This document shows, in pieces, positions 17,291 to 26,647 of a stretch of 64,000 bases of DNA; the first letter of the stretch is position 1; each line of letters opens with the position of its first letter. The DNA is from Pseudorhodobacter wandonensis (lineage in GTDB: Bacteria > Pseudomonadota > Alphaproteobacteria > Rhodobacterales > Rhodobacteraceae). Made by a program: the position numbers and the translations under genes. Below the pieces are notes generated by a model, which saw only the letters and a program-made list of their open reading frames with translations, was not told the DNA's origin and did not search any database. The stretch is taken from assembly GCF_001202035.1 (NCBI RefSeq), contig NZ_LGHT01000045.1, forward strand, positions 170,117-234,116. Reading direction: 5' to 3'.

Positions 17291-18157
17291 TCACCCTGTG
17301 GCAAGCGGTGTTTCGTGATCGGCCCGCGCGCCTTCCCACGCCAAAAGCGCCCGTTTGACGGGCAATCCCCAGTGATAGCCGCCCAAGGCGCCGGATTTGC
17401 GCAAGGCACGGTGGCAAGGGATCAGCCAGCTAACGGGGTTACGCCCTACGGCGGTGCCCACAGCCCGCACCGCGCGGGGGTGGCCAATGGCGGCGGCAAT
17501 CTCGGAATAGGTGGTGACATGCCCCGAGGGGATGCGCATCAGGGCCTCCCAAACCTTTATCTGGAACGGCGCGCCGATCATGTAAACCGGCGCTTTGTCA
17601 TTGGTTTTAGCGGCACCAAAGGCCGTTTTTACCCAAGGGCGCAGCATTTCGGCGTCTGCGACAAACCGGGCCTTGGGCCAGCGCGAGGTAAGGTCTTGCA
17701 TGGCTGCGGCCTCGGTGGTTTCTGACAAAAAGCCGATCCCGCAAATGCCTTTCTCGGTGCCCATCACAAGGGCAGGGCCAAACGGGCTTTCAAACCAGCC
17801 CCAGCGGATGGTCAGGCCCGCGCCGCCCATCGCGTAGTCACCGGGGCTCATCGCCTCCCACCGCAAGAACAGATCATGCAACCGGCCTGTGCCCGACAGA
17901 TTGGTGGCAAGGCTGGTTTCCAACACGGTAAAGCGGTCGGCCAGCAAGCGGCGGGCATGATCGAGCGTCAGGTATTGTTGATAGCGTTTGGGCGATACGC
18001 CGACCCATTGCGAAAACAATCGCTGAAAATGGGCGGGGCTCATTCCCATCGTGTCGGCAAGTTGGTCCAGTGACATGGGCTGATCCTGTGCGTCGATTGC
18101 ATCAATCGCGCGGCGCATGACGTGGAAATGATAGCTGTCACTTAGATCGTTTGGCAT
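17291..18157 (-). CDS. Ada-like AraC-HTH / O6-methylguanine-DNA methyltransferase
   Basis: A 288-residue fusion. An AraC-type helix-turn-helix (about 1-90, SLDQLADTMGMSPAHFQRLFSQWVGVSPKRYQQYLTLDHARRLL) precedes the methyltransferase domain. The latter contains FQIKVWEALMRIPSGHVTTYSEIAAAIGHPRAVRAVGTAVGRNPVSWLIPCHRALRKSGALGGYHWG, with the acceptor cysteine in PCHR. It repairs O6-methylguanine by suicidal methyl transfer. The N-terminal Ada zinc domain that senses methylphosphotriesters is missing, so classical Ada autoregulation is not expected. It diverges from nth, another repair gene, with about 115 bases between. Confidence 0.92.
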   Translation of the reverse strand: MPNDLSDSYHFHVMRRAIDAIDAQDQPMSLDQLADTMGMSPAHFQRLFSQWVGVSPKRYQQYLTLDHARRLLADRFTVLETSLATNLSGTGRLHDLFLRWEAMSPGDYAMGGAGLTIRWGWFESPFGPALVMGTEKGICGIGFLSETTEAAAMQDLTSRWPKARFVADAEMLRPWVKTAFGAAKTNDKAPVYMIGAPFQIKVWEALMRIPSGHVTTYSEIAAAIGHPRAVRAVGTAVGRNPVSWLIPCHRALRKSGALGGYHWGLPVKRALLAWEGARADHETPLATG

Positions 18158-18272
18158 CGGTGCCTCCCTTTTGCCCAGATTAGCGTTGTGGCGGGGCAGG
18201 CGCGACCCGTTTCCTGCGCAAATTTACCGGCCAGCCTTGCAGACACAGCGCAATTTGGGCATAGGGTTGGAA

Positions 18273-18917
18273 ATGGTAAAGCAGCTAGACTATCACCAGA
18301 TGCACGCGATTTTCACCCGGTTTCAGGCGATAGAGCCGGAACCGAAAGGTGAGTTGTTCCACACCAATGCCTATACTTTGTTGGTGGCGGTGGCGCTGTC
18401 GGCGCAAGCAACCGATGCGGGCGTGAACAAGGCCACGCGGCCACTGTTTGCCCAAGTGGATACACCGCAAAAGATGGTTGATCTGGGGCTTGCGGGCCTG
18501 ACCGAGGCAATCAAGACCATCGGGCTGTTTAACACCAAGGCCAAGAATGTGATGAAAATGGCCGAGATTTTGGTGGCGGATTACGGCGGCGAGGTGCCAT
18601 CAAGCCGTGCCGCGCTGCAGTCCTTGCCCGGCGTGGGGCGCAAAACGGCGAATGTGGTGCTGAACATGTGGTTTCACATGCCCGCGCAGGCCGTTGACAC
18701 CCATATTTTCCGTATCGGCAACCGCACGGGCATTTGCGCCGGCCGAGATGTCGACGCCGTAGAGCGCGCGATTGAAGATAACGTTCCCGCGGAATTTCAA
18801 CACCATGCGCACCACTGGCTTATCTTGCATGGCCGCTATATCTGTGTTGCGCGCAAACCCAAATGCGGGATCTGCCCGATCCGCGATCTCTGCCCCTATG
18901 AGGATAAAACGATATGA
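18273..18917 (+). CDS. nth: Endonuclease III (DNA glycosylase/AP lyase)
   Basis: Nth removes oxidised pyrimidines and cuts at abasic sites. The 214 residues contain the helix-hairpin-helix LQSLPGVGRKTANVVLNMWF with the catalytic lysine in GVGRKTA and the catalytic aspartate in AVDTHIFRIGNR. The C-terminal iron-sulfur motif C-x6-C-x2-C-x5-C is visible in ICVARKPKCGICPIRDLC. The ATG at 18273 is favoured because a longer frame from 18171 has no family match. It overlaps the next kinase gene as ATGA. Confidence 0.95.
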   Translation: MVKQLDYHQMHAIFTRFQAIEPEPKGELFHTNAYTLLVAVALSAQATDAGVNKATRPLFAQVDTPQKMVDLGLAGLTEAIKTIGLFNTKAKNVMKMAEILVADYGGEVPSSRAALQSLPGVGRKTANVVLNMWFHMPAQAVDTHIFRIGNRTGICAGRDVDAVERAIEDNVPAEFQHHAHHWLILHGRYICVARKPKCGICPIRDLCPYEDKTI

Positions 18918-19906
18918 AAAAGTTTCAGGTGGTCGGTATCGGCAACGCGATGGTGGATGTGCTGGCCCATGCCGATGACGCATTCCTGCATGCGAACGGC
19001 ATCGGCAAGGGCATCATGCAGCTGATCGATATGAGCCGCGCGGTCGAGCTTTATGGCTGTATCGGCCCGGCCAAGGAAATCTCGGGCGGGTCGGCCGCCA
19101 ATACGATTGCAGGCATCGCGCATTTGGGCGGGCGTACGGCCTATGTTGGCAAGGTAAAAGATGACCAGTTGGGCGCGATCTTTGCCCATGATATGCGCGC
19201 GCAAGGCGCGGTGTATGAGACCAAGATGGCGCCGAAGGATGGTGGCCATGAAACCGGACGCTGCATTGTGCTTGTAACGCCGGATGGTGAGCGGTCGATG
19301 AACACCTACCTGGGCTGGTCCGAGTTCTTGACCCCCGCCGATATTGATGCCGATCAGATGGCGAATGCCGAGTGGATTTATCTGGAAGGGTATCGCTTTG
19401 ACGGGCCGGAAAGCCACCAAGCCTTTGCCGACGCGATTGAGGCCTGCAAAGGCGCGGGTGGGCAGGTTTCCATTACTTTGTCGGATGCGTTCTGCATTGA
19501 CCGCCACCGCGATGCGTTTCGCAAGATGATTGTCGAGGATGTGGACCTGCTGTTCGCCAACCGCGCCGAAATTTTGTCGATGTATCAGACAGATGACTAT
19601 GACGCGGCGCTGCAAGCGGCGGCGAAGGATGTAGCGATTGTCGCCTGCACGGATGGCGCGAATGGCGCGCATGTGCTGGCAGACGGGCAGCACTGGCACG
19701 TGCCTGCGGTGCCCACCAAGATTGTTGATGCAACCGGGGCAGGGGATCTGTTTGCGGGGGCATTCTTGTGGGCGATTACCAATGGGCACAGCTATGAGAC
19801 TGCCGCACGGATGGGCAACATTGCGGCCTCTGAAGTGATCAGCCATATCGGCGCGCGGCCCGAGGCTGACTTGTTGGAACTGTTTGCCCAGCATGACGTG
19901 ATCTGA
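18914..19906 (+). CDS. PfkB-family sugar/nucleoside kinase (adenosine-kinase-like)
   Basis: A 330-residue ribokinase-fold kinase. PfkB features: GIGNAMVDVLAHADDAFL (N-terminus), GGSAANTIAGIAHLGGRTAYVGKVKDDQLG (motif 1 region, about 57-87), and the catalytic DATGAGDLFAGAFLWAITNG with the base aspartate (about 270-290). The overall pattern is closest to the putative adenosine kinases of alphaproteobacteria, which would convert adenosine to AMP. It is coupled to nth by a 4-base overlap. The substrate is inferred, not shown. Confidence 0.85.
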   Translation: MKKFQVVGIGNAMVDVLAHADDAFLHANGIGKGIMQLIDMSRAVELYGCIGPAKEISGGSAANTIAGIAHLGGRTAYVGKVKDDQLGAIFAHDMRAQGAVYETKMAPKDGGHETGRCIVLVTPDGERSMNTYLGWSEFLTPADIDADQMANAEWIYLEGYRFDGPESHQAFADAIEACKGAGGQVSITLSDAFCIDRHRDAFRKMIVEDVDLLFANRAEILSMYQTDDYDAALQAAAKDVAIVACTDGANGAHVLADGQHWHVPAVPTKIVDATGAGDLFAGAFLWAITNGHSYETAARMGNIAASEVISHIGARPEADLLELFAQHDVI

Positions 19907-20000
19907 GGGCGGGGCGCCAGACCTCAGGCCCCTTTGGAGCCATCGGCCTGGCGCTGCTATCGCGGATTGCGGATAGGGCAGCCGTTGCTTTTTGGGGCAG

Positions 20001-20029
20001 GGATTTAGGTATTTGGACCAAGATGAAGG
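20001..20029 (+). repeat. GG(T)ATTT 3'-end element, copy 2
   Basis: The core TTTAGGTATTTGGACCAAGA lies downstream of the PfkB kinase and in its orientation. It is nearly identical to copy 7 at 62239 after uvrD (TTTAGGTATTTGGGCCAAGA). The 354-bp gap between the kinase and the sulfotransferase otherwise holds only short open frames without recognisable similarity. Confidence 0.6.
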
Positions 20030-20260
20030 CCGGTGACGGTTTTTGGCGCTGCCTGTGTCAGGTTTTGGCATCTTCGGCGGGTTTGCCTTTGAAAATGTAC
20101 TGGCAGACGATGGCTATTGGCATCAGCCAGGCACTTATGGCCCAGCCGACTGTACGTGGCTGGTCAGTCCGCGCACTTTGGGGCTCTGCGCGCCCTGATA
20201 GACGCGACCAAGGGCCGGGTGATGCTCGGGCACTCAATGGGGCCCGGGCGGCGTGAACCT

Positions 20261-21079
20261 CTAGTCGCCCAGCTTTGCGTGGACCTCATCCAAATCAATT
20301 TCGGCAATCGGCATTTTATTGGCGGGATTGTCGAAATCATATTTGAACAGCTGGAAATCGCGTTTGTAGATTTCCCAGACCAGATGCATCGACAAATCAT
20401 CGAAATAGGCCTCAACAGGGTGGGCGCGTTTGGGGCCGTGGCCTTCGCTTTCGTTGAACTTCGGAATCGCTTTCAGGTCTACTTTATGCGGCGTGTCGAT
20501 GTGGCTTAGAACGTCATCCATGCCGTCATTGAATTTTTCAGTAAAGAAAATCTTGTTGTAGCGGCCGCCATTGGCAATGAATGTTGAGACATGGCCAGAC
20601 ATAGCCGACCAATGGATGTCGGGTTCCATCGGTTTGCGCCAGCGGATGGTATCACGGGTGAACAAAAGAAAGCGGCGAAAGCTTTTGATCTGGTCAAATT
20701 CCTGCTTGCCATCATCACCGCCAACTTTGGTGCCGTATTTCTGGACCAACAATGGAACAAGGTTGCCACGATAGCGTTTGCCATTGCGTTGGATGCCGCA
20801 GATCTTATCAAAAAACGACGACAAAATGCGCGTGTAGGGGTTTCGAACGCAGGTAAAGGCATAGGTTTTCCCCGCCTTTACACTGCGTTCGATAGGTGCC
20901 TGACTGTAGTCTTGCGCCCATTTATGCAGGCCATTGGAGGAGTCGTGAATGTCGCCATCAAAAAACTGTCCATGGTCGGAATAATACATAATTTGACCGA
21001 TGGTCGAACACGCACATTTCGGAACAACACGATAGATGACGCTTTCGCTTTCTGTCATCCATGTACCCGGAAAACCCAT
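20261..21079 (-). CDS. Sulfotransferase family 2 protein
   Basis: About 272 residues. The 5'-phosphosulfate-binding loop of PAPS-dependent sulfotransferases is seen near the start (VIYRVVPKCACSTIGQIM), and the 3'-phosphate-binding motif is the later VRNPYTRILSSFFDKI. Family-2 enzymes (Golgi-type fold) sulfate carbohydrates; bacterial members usually act on exported polysaccharides. I chose the ATG at 21079; the longer frame adds 28 residues of no family character. It is divergent from a large core-2/I-branching-type glycosyltransferase 148 bp away, so both may work on the same glycan. There is no hydrophobic signal. Confidence 0.82.
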   Translation of the reverse strand: MGFPGTWMTESESVIYRVVPKCACSTIGQIMYYSDHGQFFDGDIHDSSNGLHKWAQDYSQAPIERSVKAGKTYAFTCVRNPYTRILSSFFDKICGIQRNGKRYRGNLVPLLVQKYGTKVGGDDGKQEFDQIKSFRRFLLFTRDTIRWRKPMEPDIHWSAMSGHVSTFIANGGRYNKIFFTEKFNDGMDDVLSHIDTPHKVDLKAIPKFNESEGHGPKRAHPVEAYFDDLSMHLVWEIYKRDFQLFKYDFDNPANKMPIAEIDLDEVHAKLGD

Positions 21080-21227
21080 AAACCTCTGCCTCCATAGCCC
21101 TGCACACAGATTATCCGGTGATTGGGGAGATTTGATTGCAAAAAAGCAAAGAAACTCTGTCATTTCAATGGCTGATAAAGGTATTTAGGGAAACAATGGG
21201 GCAAGATGAGGGTTCAGAGTTTCTGTA

Positions 21228-22805
21228 ATGGCAAAAATCGCCTATATTCTTCTGTCTCATAAAGACCCTAAGGGTGTTATCGCGCAGGCCGAGCGGCTGA
21301 CGTCTGGCGGGGATTATGTTTCAATCCACTTTGATGCGCGGGCACGACCGCAGGATTTTGACGCTATTCGCGACGCATTGGCGTCGAACCCGTCGATTAC
21401 ATTTGCGCGCAAACGGCTGAAATGTGGTTGGGGCGCGTGGAGCCTTGTTGCCGCCACGCTGCTTGCGGTGCGCGCGGCAGTAACAGCCTTTCCTCGCGCC
21501 ACGCATTTTTACATGCTGTCGGGTGACTGCATGCCGATCAAAACCGCCGAATATGCCCATGACCTGCTGGACAAAGAAGATGTGGATTACATTGAAAGCT
21601 TTGACTTTTTCAAATCCGGTTGGATCAAGACAGGGATCACGGAAGAGCGCCTGATCTATCGACACTGGTTTAATGAGCGCGAACAAAAGGCGGCGTTCTA
21701 TGCCTCGATGCGGCTGCAAAAGCGGCTTGGGCTGGCCCGCAAAGTGCCTGCAGATTTGCAGGTGCAAATTGGCAGCCAGTGGTGGTGCCTGCGGCGCCGC
21801 ACGATTGAGGCATTGCTGGAATTTTGTGACAGACGCCGCGATGTGATCCGGTTTTTCAGAACGACCTGGATTCCGGATGAGACGTTTTTTCAAACCTTGG
21901 TCCGCCATTTGGTGCCGGAACATGAAATTCGCACGCGGTCGCTGACGTTTTTGATGTTCACCGATTATGGCATGCCGGTTACCTTTTACAACGATCACTA
22001 TGATCTGCTGCTTAGTCAGGATTATCTCTTTGCCCGCAAGATCTCGGTCGATGCGACCAGCTTGAAAGAGCGTTTGGGGCGGCTCTATGCCGAAAGCGGG
22101 GTGGATTTTCCGATTTCCAACGAAGGCCGCAGCCTGTTTCAATTCTTGACGGGCCGCGGCCGGATCGGTCGCCGTTTTGCGCCACGGTTTTGGGAAACAG
22201 AAAGCAGCCTTGGCCGCGAGCGTACGCTGTTGTTGGTGGTTTGCAAGAAGTGGCATGTTGCCAAGCGGCTGGTTGAACGCATCAGGGCCGTTACCGGAAT
22301 TGCGGCCGTGGATTATGTGTTCAACGAGGCCTCGACTCCGTTGCCAGATCTGGGCGGCATTCAATCCACTTTGGAAAAGCGTACACGGCATCGGCGGGCA
22401 TTGGTGCGGATGTTGTTTGACTATTGGCAAACCGATATGTTGATCGTCTGTATCGACCCTGCCAATGTTGACCTGATGCGCGATTTTGTCTCAGATAAAT
22501 CGACGGTTCGCTTGCTAGAGGTGGAATGCGCGTTCAGCGATGCGTTTTTGATTGGCCATGCGCGCCGCGTGGGGCTTGCCGGTGATCAAACCCCGCAAGA
22601 GGTGCTTGACCGGTTGTTGCCGACCATTCGCTATGACGTAAAGTTTGAAAGCGATATGATCCGGGATGCCGATTTCAGCGGCTTGTTGCGATTGCGCGAA
22701 GCGGCGGCACCTGCCGAAAACGCCGTGGCTTTGGCGGCGTTTCTTGATATCAATATTGAAAAAGCGCGAGAGATCGCGGAAACCAACCATCTGTTTGTGG
22801 ATTGA
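21228..22805 (+). CDS. Core-2/I-branching-type beta-1,6-N-acetylglucosaminyltransferase-like protein
   Basis: A 525-residue two-part protein. The N-terminal half resembles the core-2/I-branching (GT14) glycosyltransferases: IAYILLSHKDPKGVIAQAERLTSGGDYVSIHFDAR, FYMLSGDCMPIKTAEYAHDLL, and QIGSQWWCLRRRTIEALLEF followed by IPDETFFQTLVRH. The C-terminal half (about 320-525) matches a conserved extension found in Rhodobacteraceae homologues (DUF5928-type) and has a nucleotide-binding look (ERTLLLVVCKKWHVAKRLVERI). No signal peptide or membrane helix is obvious, so it probably acts in the cytosol on a lipid-linked or nascent glycan. HIT follows three bases later. Confidence 0.8.
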   Translation: MAKIAYILLSHKDPKGVIAQAERLTSGGDYVSIHFDARARPQDFDAIRDALASNPSITFARKRLKCGWGAWSLVAATLLAVRAAVTAFPRATHFYMLSGDCMPIKTAEYAHDLLDKEDVDYIESFDFFKSGWIKTGITEERLIYRHWFNEREQKAAFYASMRLQKRLGLARKVPADLQVQIGSQWWCLRRRTIEALLEFCDRRRDVIRFFRTTWIPDETFFQTLVRHLVPEHEIRTRSLTFLMFTDYGMPVTFYNDHYDLLLSQDYLFARKISVDATSLKERLGRLYAESGVDFPISNEGRSLFQFLTGRGRIGRRFAPRFWETESSLGRERTLLLVVCKKWHVAKRLVERIRAVTGIAAVDYVFNEASTPLPDLGGIQSTLEKRTRHRRALVRMLFDYWQTDMLIVCIDPANVDLMRDFVSDKSTVRLLEVECAFSDAFLIGHARRVGLAGDQTPQEVLDRLLPTIRYDVKFESDMIRDADFSGLLRLREAAAPAENAVALAAFLDINIEKAREIAETNHLFVD

Positions 22806-22808
22806 AAC

Positions 22809-23186
22809 ATGGCCTATACCTACGACGATACCAATATTTTTGCCCGTATCCTGCGCGGTGAGATTCCGAATAAAACGGTACTGGAAACCGAACACACACT
22901 GGCCTTTCATGATATCAACCCTGCGGCGCCAGTGCATGTCTTGGTGATTCCCAAAGGCGCTTATGTCAGCTTTGACCATTTCGCGGGTGAGGCATCCGAG
23001 GCCGAGTTGGTGGATTTTCACCGCGCGGCGGCTAAGGTTTGCCAGCAAATGGGGGTATCACTGGATGCCGGTGCGGGCTTTCGAGCAATAGCGAATGCGG
23101 GGGCGCATGGATTGCAAGAGGTGCCGCACTACCACATGCATATCTTGGGCGGGCGCCCGATGGGTGTGATGGTTTCCAAGGCCTGA
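22809..23186 (+). CDS. HIT-family (HinT-like) purine nucleoside phosphoramidase
   Basis: A 125-residue HIT protein. The start IFARILRGEIPNKTVLETEHTLAFHDINPAAPVHVLVIPK and the triad motif HYHMHILGGR (HxHxH, about 109-118) are diagnostic of the HinT branch, which hydrolyses AMP-lysine and AMP-NH2-type substrates. It begins three bases after the glycosyltransferase stop, so it is cotranscribed with it, though no functional link is evident. It converges on polA. Confidence 0.93.
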   Translation: MAYTYDDTNIFARILRGEIPNKTVLETEHTLAFHDINPAAPVHVLVIPKGAYVSFDHFAGEASEAELVDFHRAAAKVCQQMGVSLDAGAGFRAIANAGAHGLQEVPHYHMHILGGRPMGVMVSKA

Positions 23187-23260
23187 AAGGCAGTTGTTAA
23201 ATTGAGGCGCTGACGCGCCGCTGATTTGCAATGCGCTCGCCGCGCGGGCGTGCGCCGCAC

Positions 23261-23284
23261 GGGGATATTTTGGGATAGATGATG
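23261..23284 (+). repeat. GGATATTT 3'-end element, copy 3
   Basis: The core GGGGATATTTTGGGATAGAT follows GC-rich inverted-repeat sequence (GCGCTCGCCGCGCGGGCGTG) downstream of the HIT gene, in its orientation, and ends just before the polA stop on the other strand. It closely resembles copy 1. Confidence 0.65.
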
Positions 23285-23294
23285 GGGCGAGCGG

Positions 23295-26099
23295 TTAATG
23301 CGCCTCGGCCCAATTGGCGCCTTTGCCCGCATCAACGGTGATTGGCACCGAGAGATGGACTGCGGGGGCGGCTGCACCTTCCATGATGTCGCGGGCCGCC
23401 TTGATCAGCGGGTCTACGGCGTCATGGGCCACCTCGAACAGCAGTTCGTCATGCACTTGCAGCAGCATTTTGGCATCAATGTCGCGGATAGCGTTTGGCA
23501 TGCGGATCATGGCGCGGCGGATGATATCGGCGGCGGTGCCTTGTATCGGGGCGTTGATGGCGGCGCGTTTGGCAAAACCTGCGGCGGGGCCTTTTGCGTT
23601 GATTTCGGGTGTGTGGATGCGGCGGCCAAACAGGGTTTGGACATAGCCGTTATCCTTGGCGAATTGTACGGTTGCATCCATGTATTCACGGATGCCGGGG
23701 AAACGCTCAAAATAACGGTCGATAAAGCCCTGTGCCTCGGCACGGGGGATGCGCAGGTTGCGCGCAAGGCCAAAGCCCGAAATGCCGTAAATGACGCCGA
23801 AGTTGATCGCTTTGGCTTGGCGGCGGATCATCGGGTCCATGCCCTCAAGTGGCACGTTGAACATCTCGGACGCCGTCATGGCGTGAATGTCGATGCCATC
23901 TTTAAACGCTTGTTTCAGCGCAGGAATATCGGCGACATGGGCCAGGATGCGCAGTTCGATCTGGCTGTAGTCGAGGCTGACGATAACGCGGTCCTTGGGG
24001 GCGACAAAGGCCTCGCGGATGCGGCGGCCCTCATCCGTTCGCACGGGTATGTTTTGCAGGTTCGGATCGGTCGAAGACAGCCGCCCCGTGACCGCGCCAA
24101 CCAGCGAGTAGGACGTGTGAACGCGGCCTGTTTCGGGGTTGATATGGGTTTGCAGCGCATCCGTGTAGGTTGATTTCAGCTTGGCCAATTGCCGCCAATC
24201 CAGCACGAGGCCGGGCAGTTTATGCTCGGTCGCCAAGTCTTCGAGGATATCCGCACCGGTCGCATAGGCACCTGTTTTGCCTTTACTGCCGCCGGGCAAG
24301 GCAAGTTCGTCAAACAAGATCTCACCCAATTGTTTGGGCGACCCTACGTTGAAGGGGCGGCCCGCCATGGTTTGAATCTCGTCCTCCAACGCCGCCATTT
24401 TCTGCGCAAAAGCGTTCGACATGCGCGACAGGGTATCGCGGTCAACCTGCACGCCTGCCATCTCCATTTGCGCCAGAACCGGCACCAAAGGGCGTTCTAG
24501 CGTTTCATAAACGGTGGTGACTTGCTTGCTATGCAGTTTCGGTTTGAACAATTGCCAAAGGCGCAGGGTGATATCGGCATCTTCGGCCGCGTATTTCACG
24601 GCCTCATCCACAGGAACCAGATCAAAGGTGATTTGCGATTTGCCCGTGCCAAGCAGCGATTTGATCGGGATCGGCGTGTGGCCCAGATAGGTATCGGCAA
24701 GCGTATCCATGCCGTGGTTGTGCAGGCCCGCATTTAACGCCGAAGACATCAGCATCGTGTCATCCATCGGGGCCACAGCAATACCCTGACGCGCAAAGAT
24801 TTTCGCGTCATATTTCATATTCTGACCGATTTTAAGGATGCTGGCATCTTGCAGCATCGGCCGCAGCATTTCCAGCGCAGTGGCCAGTGGCAATTGGCCA
24901 TCGGTCAAGTCTGACGAGCCGAAAAGATCGCCGCCGCCTTGCTTATGACCCAGCGGGATATAGCAGGCTTGCCCTGCCTCGACGCAGAGCGAGATGCCAA
25001 CCAGCTCGGCGCGCATCTCATCAAGGCTGGTGGTTTCGGTATCCACAGCGACATAGCCGCGCGCATAGATGCGGTCGAGCCAGACCTGAAGTGCGGCCTC
25101 ATCACGGACGTTTTCATATTTGGCGTGATCAAAGGGCAGGGCGGGCGCGTCTTCGGCCCCAGCTGCCCCGGTCGTCTCAGCCGCTGCGGGGGCCGCAGGG
25201 GGTGCCACTTTCAGGCTGTTAGCCACGCGTTTGGTTAGGGTGCGAAACTCCATCTGGTTCAGGAACCCAAGCAAATCATCGGCTTGTGGCTCGCGCACCT
25301 CAAGGCTTTCCAGCGTGAAATCCAGCGGGGTGTCGCAATCTAGTTGCACGAGTCGTTTGGAAATGCGGATTTGATCTGCGTTGTTTTGCAGGGTTTCGCG
25401 GCGCTTGGGTTGCTTGATTTCACCCGCGCGGTCCAGCAAGGTTTCAAGGTCGCCATATTCCTGAATAAGCAAAGCGGCGGTTTTGATGCCTATACCCGGC
25501 GCACCCGGCACGTTGTCAACCGCGTCACCCGCCAGCGATTGCACGTCGACCACGCGGTTTGGGGCAACGCCGAATTTCTCAAACACCTCATCCGGGCCGA
25601 TCAGTTTGTTTTTCATCGGGTCCAGCATATTGACGCCATTGCCAACCAACTGCATCAAATCCTTGTCGGATGAAATGATCGTCACATCCCCCCCTGCATC
25701 GCGCGCCTTGCACGACAGGGTGGCGATGATGTCATCGGCCTCATAGCCTTCGGTTTCAATGCAGGCGATGTTAAAGGCGCGGGTGGCATCGCGCGTCAGC
25801 GGGAATTGCGGGCGCAGGTCTTCGGGCAGTTCGGGACGGTTGGCTTTGTATTCGGGGTAGATGTCATTGCGAAAGGTCTTTGACGAATGGTCAAAGATAA
25901 CAGCCACATGCGTTGGCGCATCGCCGTTTTTATTGTCGTTAAGGTAGCGAAACAGAATGTTGCAAAACCCCGCCACCGCGCCCACCGGCAAGCCGTCGGA
26001 TTTGCGCGTCAGGGGCGGCAGCGCGTGATAGGCGCGAAAGATATAGGCCGACCCGTCGATCAGATGCAGATGGTGGCCTTTGCCGAATGTCTCGCTCAT
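23295..26099 (-). CDS. polA: DNA polymerase I
   Basis: About 934 residues with all three activities. 5' nuclease: HLIDGSAYIFRAYHALPP and VAVIFDHSSKTFRNDIYPEYKANR (about 10-75). Proofreading exonuclease: YVAVDTETTSLDEM with the catalytic Asp/Glu pair intact (about 350). Polymerase: DPNLQNIPVRTDEGRRIREAF, VSLDYSQIELRILAHVAD (motif A), RRQAKAINFGVIYGISGFGLA (motif B/finger), and LLQVHDELLFEV (motif C). It fills gaps after repair and removes Okazaki primers. The ATG at 26099 has a GGGGAG site; an in-frame TTG two codons earlier is less likely. Confidence 0.98.
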   Translation of the reverse strand: MSETFGKGHHLHLIDGSAYIFRAYHALPPLTRKSDGLPVGAVAGFCNILFRYLNDNKNGDAPTHVAVIFDHSSKTFRNDIYPEYKANRPELPEDLRPQFPLTRDATRAFNIACIETEGYEADDIIATLSCKARDAGGDVTIISSDKDLMQLVGNGVNMLDPMKNKLIGPDEVFEKFGVAPNRVVDVQSLAGDAVDNVPGAPGIGIKTAALLIQEYGDLETLLDRAGEIKQPKRRETLQNNADQIRISKRLVQLDCDTPLDFTLESLEVREPQADDLLGFLNQMEFRTLTKRVANSLKVAPPAAPAAAETTGAAGAEDAPALPFDHAKYENVRDEAALQVWLDRIYARGYVAVDTETTSLDEMRAELVGISLCVEAGQACYIPLGHKQGGGDLFGSSDLTDGQLPLATALEMLRPMLQDASILKIGQNMKYDAKIFARQGIAVAPMDDTMLMSSALNAGLHNHGMDTLADTYLGHTPIPIKSLLGTGKSQITFDLVPVDEAVKYAAEDADITLRLWQLFKPKLHSKQVTTVYETLERPLVPVLAQMEMAGVQVDRDTLSRMSNAFAQKMAALEDEIQTMAGRPFNVGSPKQLGEILFDELALPGGSKGKTGAYATGADILEDLATEHKLPGLVLDWRQLAKLKSTYTDALQTHINPETGRVHTSYSLVGAVTGRLSSTDPNLQNIPVRTDEGRRIREAFVAPKDRVIVSLDYSQIELRILAHVADIPALKQAFKDGIDIHAMTASEMFNVPLEGMDPMIRRQAKAINFGVIYGISGFGLARNLRIPRAEAQGFIDRYFERFPGIREYMDATVQFAKDNGYVQTLFGRRIHTPEINAKGPAAGFAKRAAINAPIQGTAADIIRRAMIRMPNAIRDIDAKMLLQVHDELLFEVAHDAVDPLIKAARDIMEGAAAPAVHLSVPITVDAGKGANWAEAH

Positions 26100-26105
26100 G
26101 TTCAA

Positions 26106-26464
26106 GTCTCCCCGCGCGTTTGTTCTTACATCGCATGGACGGGCGCGGGGGTCTACCTGTGGAATGCACAGGTCCGGATTGCAGGCGTTGATCAGGTGTC
26201 AAAATACCATCCTGCCTGCACACCGCCTGCGCAGATGTAGCGCAAAGAGACTGTTCATTGATGCAAATAAAAGCCAATCCTTAATTCCTGCTGGCAAACA
26301 GGCCAAAGGTTTGCCGAAACGATCAGGTTCGGCCGCGGCGGGGTGCACTAGCCCCCCGCACAAGCCGTAGAGACTCTATGGCCAATCCCTGCAACAAGGA
26401 TGGCCCAACACTAGCGTGGCTTCACAACTCACATACTCGCCCGGGCTTGGCTCGGGCGCATATG
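26106..26464. other. Gene-free gap of about 360 bp
   Basis: No convincing gene lies here on either strand. Short open frames lack family features. Two imperfect stem-loops are visible: GGCCAATCC...GGATGGCC (about 26379-26405) and CGCCCG...CGGGCG (about 26438-26460), the latter just after the stop of the minus-strand zinc-finger gene. No tRNA cloverleaf or T-tailed terminator was found. It presumably contains the polA promoter on the minus strand. Confidence 0.4.
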
Positions 26465-26647
26465 TCACTTTACTGTGTCGGCCTTGCTTTCGTGAATATA
26501 ACGCCGGTCGCAATAGCCACATTCGACAAAGCCGGAGTCATGCGGAATTGTCAGCCAAACGCGCGGGTGGCCCAACGCCGGTCCGTCCCCGTCACAAGCG
26601 ATTTTCCATTGCGAAACGACTCGGGTTTCAGGGGCGGGTGCGGTCAT
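26465..26647 (-). CDS. Small zinc-finger protein (zf-CHCC, NDUFS6-like)
   Basis: A 60-residue protein. [26 protein letters not shown] (about 26-51) with Cys18, His27, Cys43 and Cys46 matches the CHCC zinc finger found in the mitochondrial complex I subunit NDUFS6 and in short alphaproteobacterial proteins. A role in complex I assembly or stability is inferred from the family. It lies about 200 bases downstream of DUF1285 on the same strand, separated by a repeat element. The coding strand is clear because the opposite reading has no such motif. Confidence 0.85.
   Translation of the reverse strand: MTAPAPETRVVSQWKIACDGDGPALGHPRVWLTIPHDSGFVECGYCDRRYIHESKADTVK

Noticed and set aside
20055..20198. 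Glycine-rich 48-codon GTG frame between the PfkB kinase and the sulfotransferase
   Set aside because: It has some protein-like character (GFGIFGGFAFENVLADDGYW) but no ATG, no ribosome site and no known family; it could be a decayed gene remnant, which cannot be shown here.
23298..24173. Long plus-strand open frame opposite polA
   Set aside because: It is antisense to well-conserved polymerase motifs and has no family match of its own.
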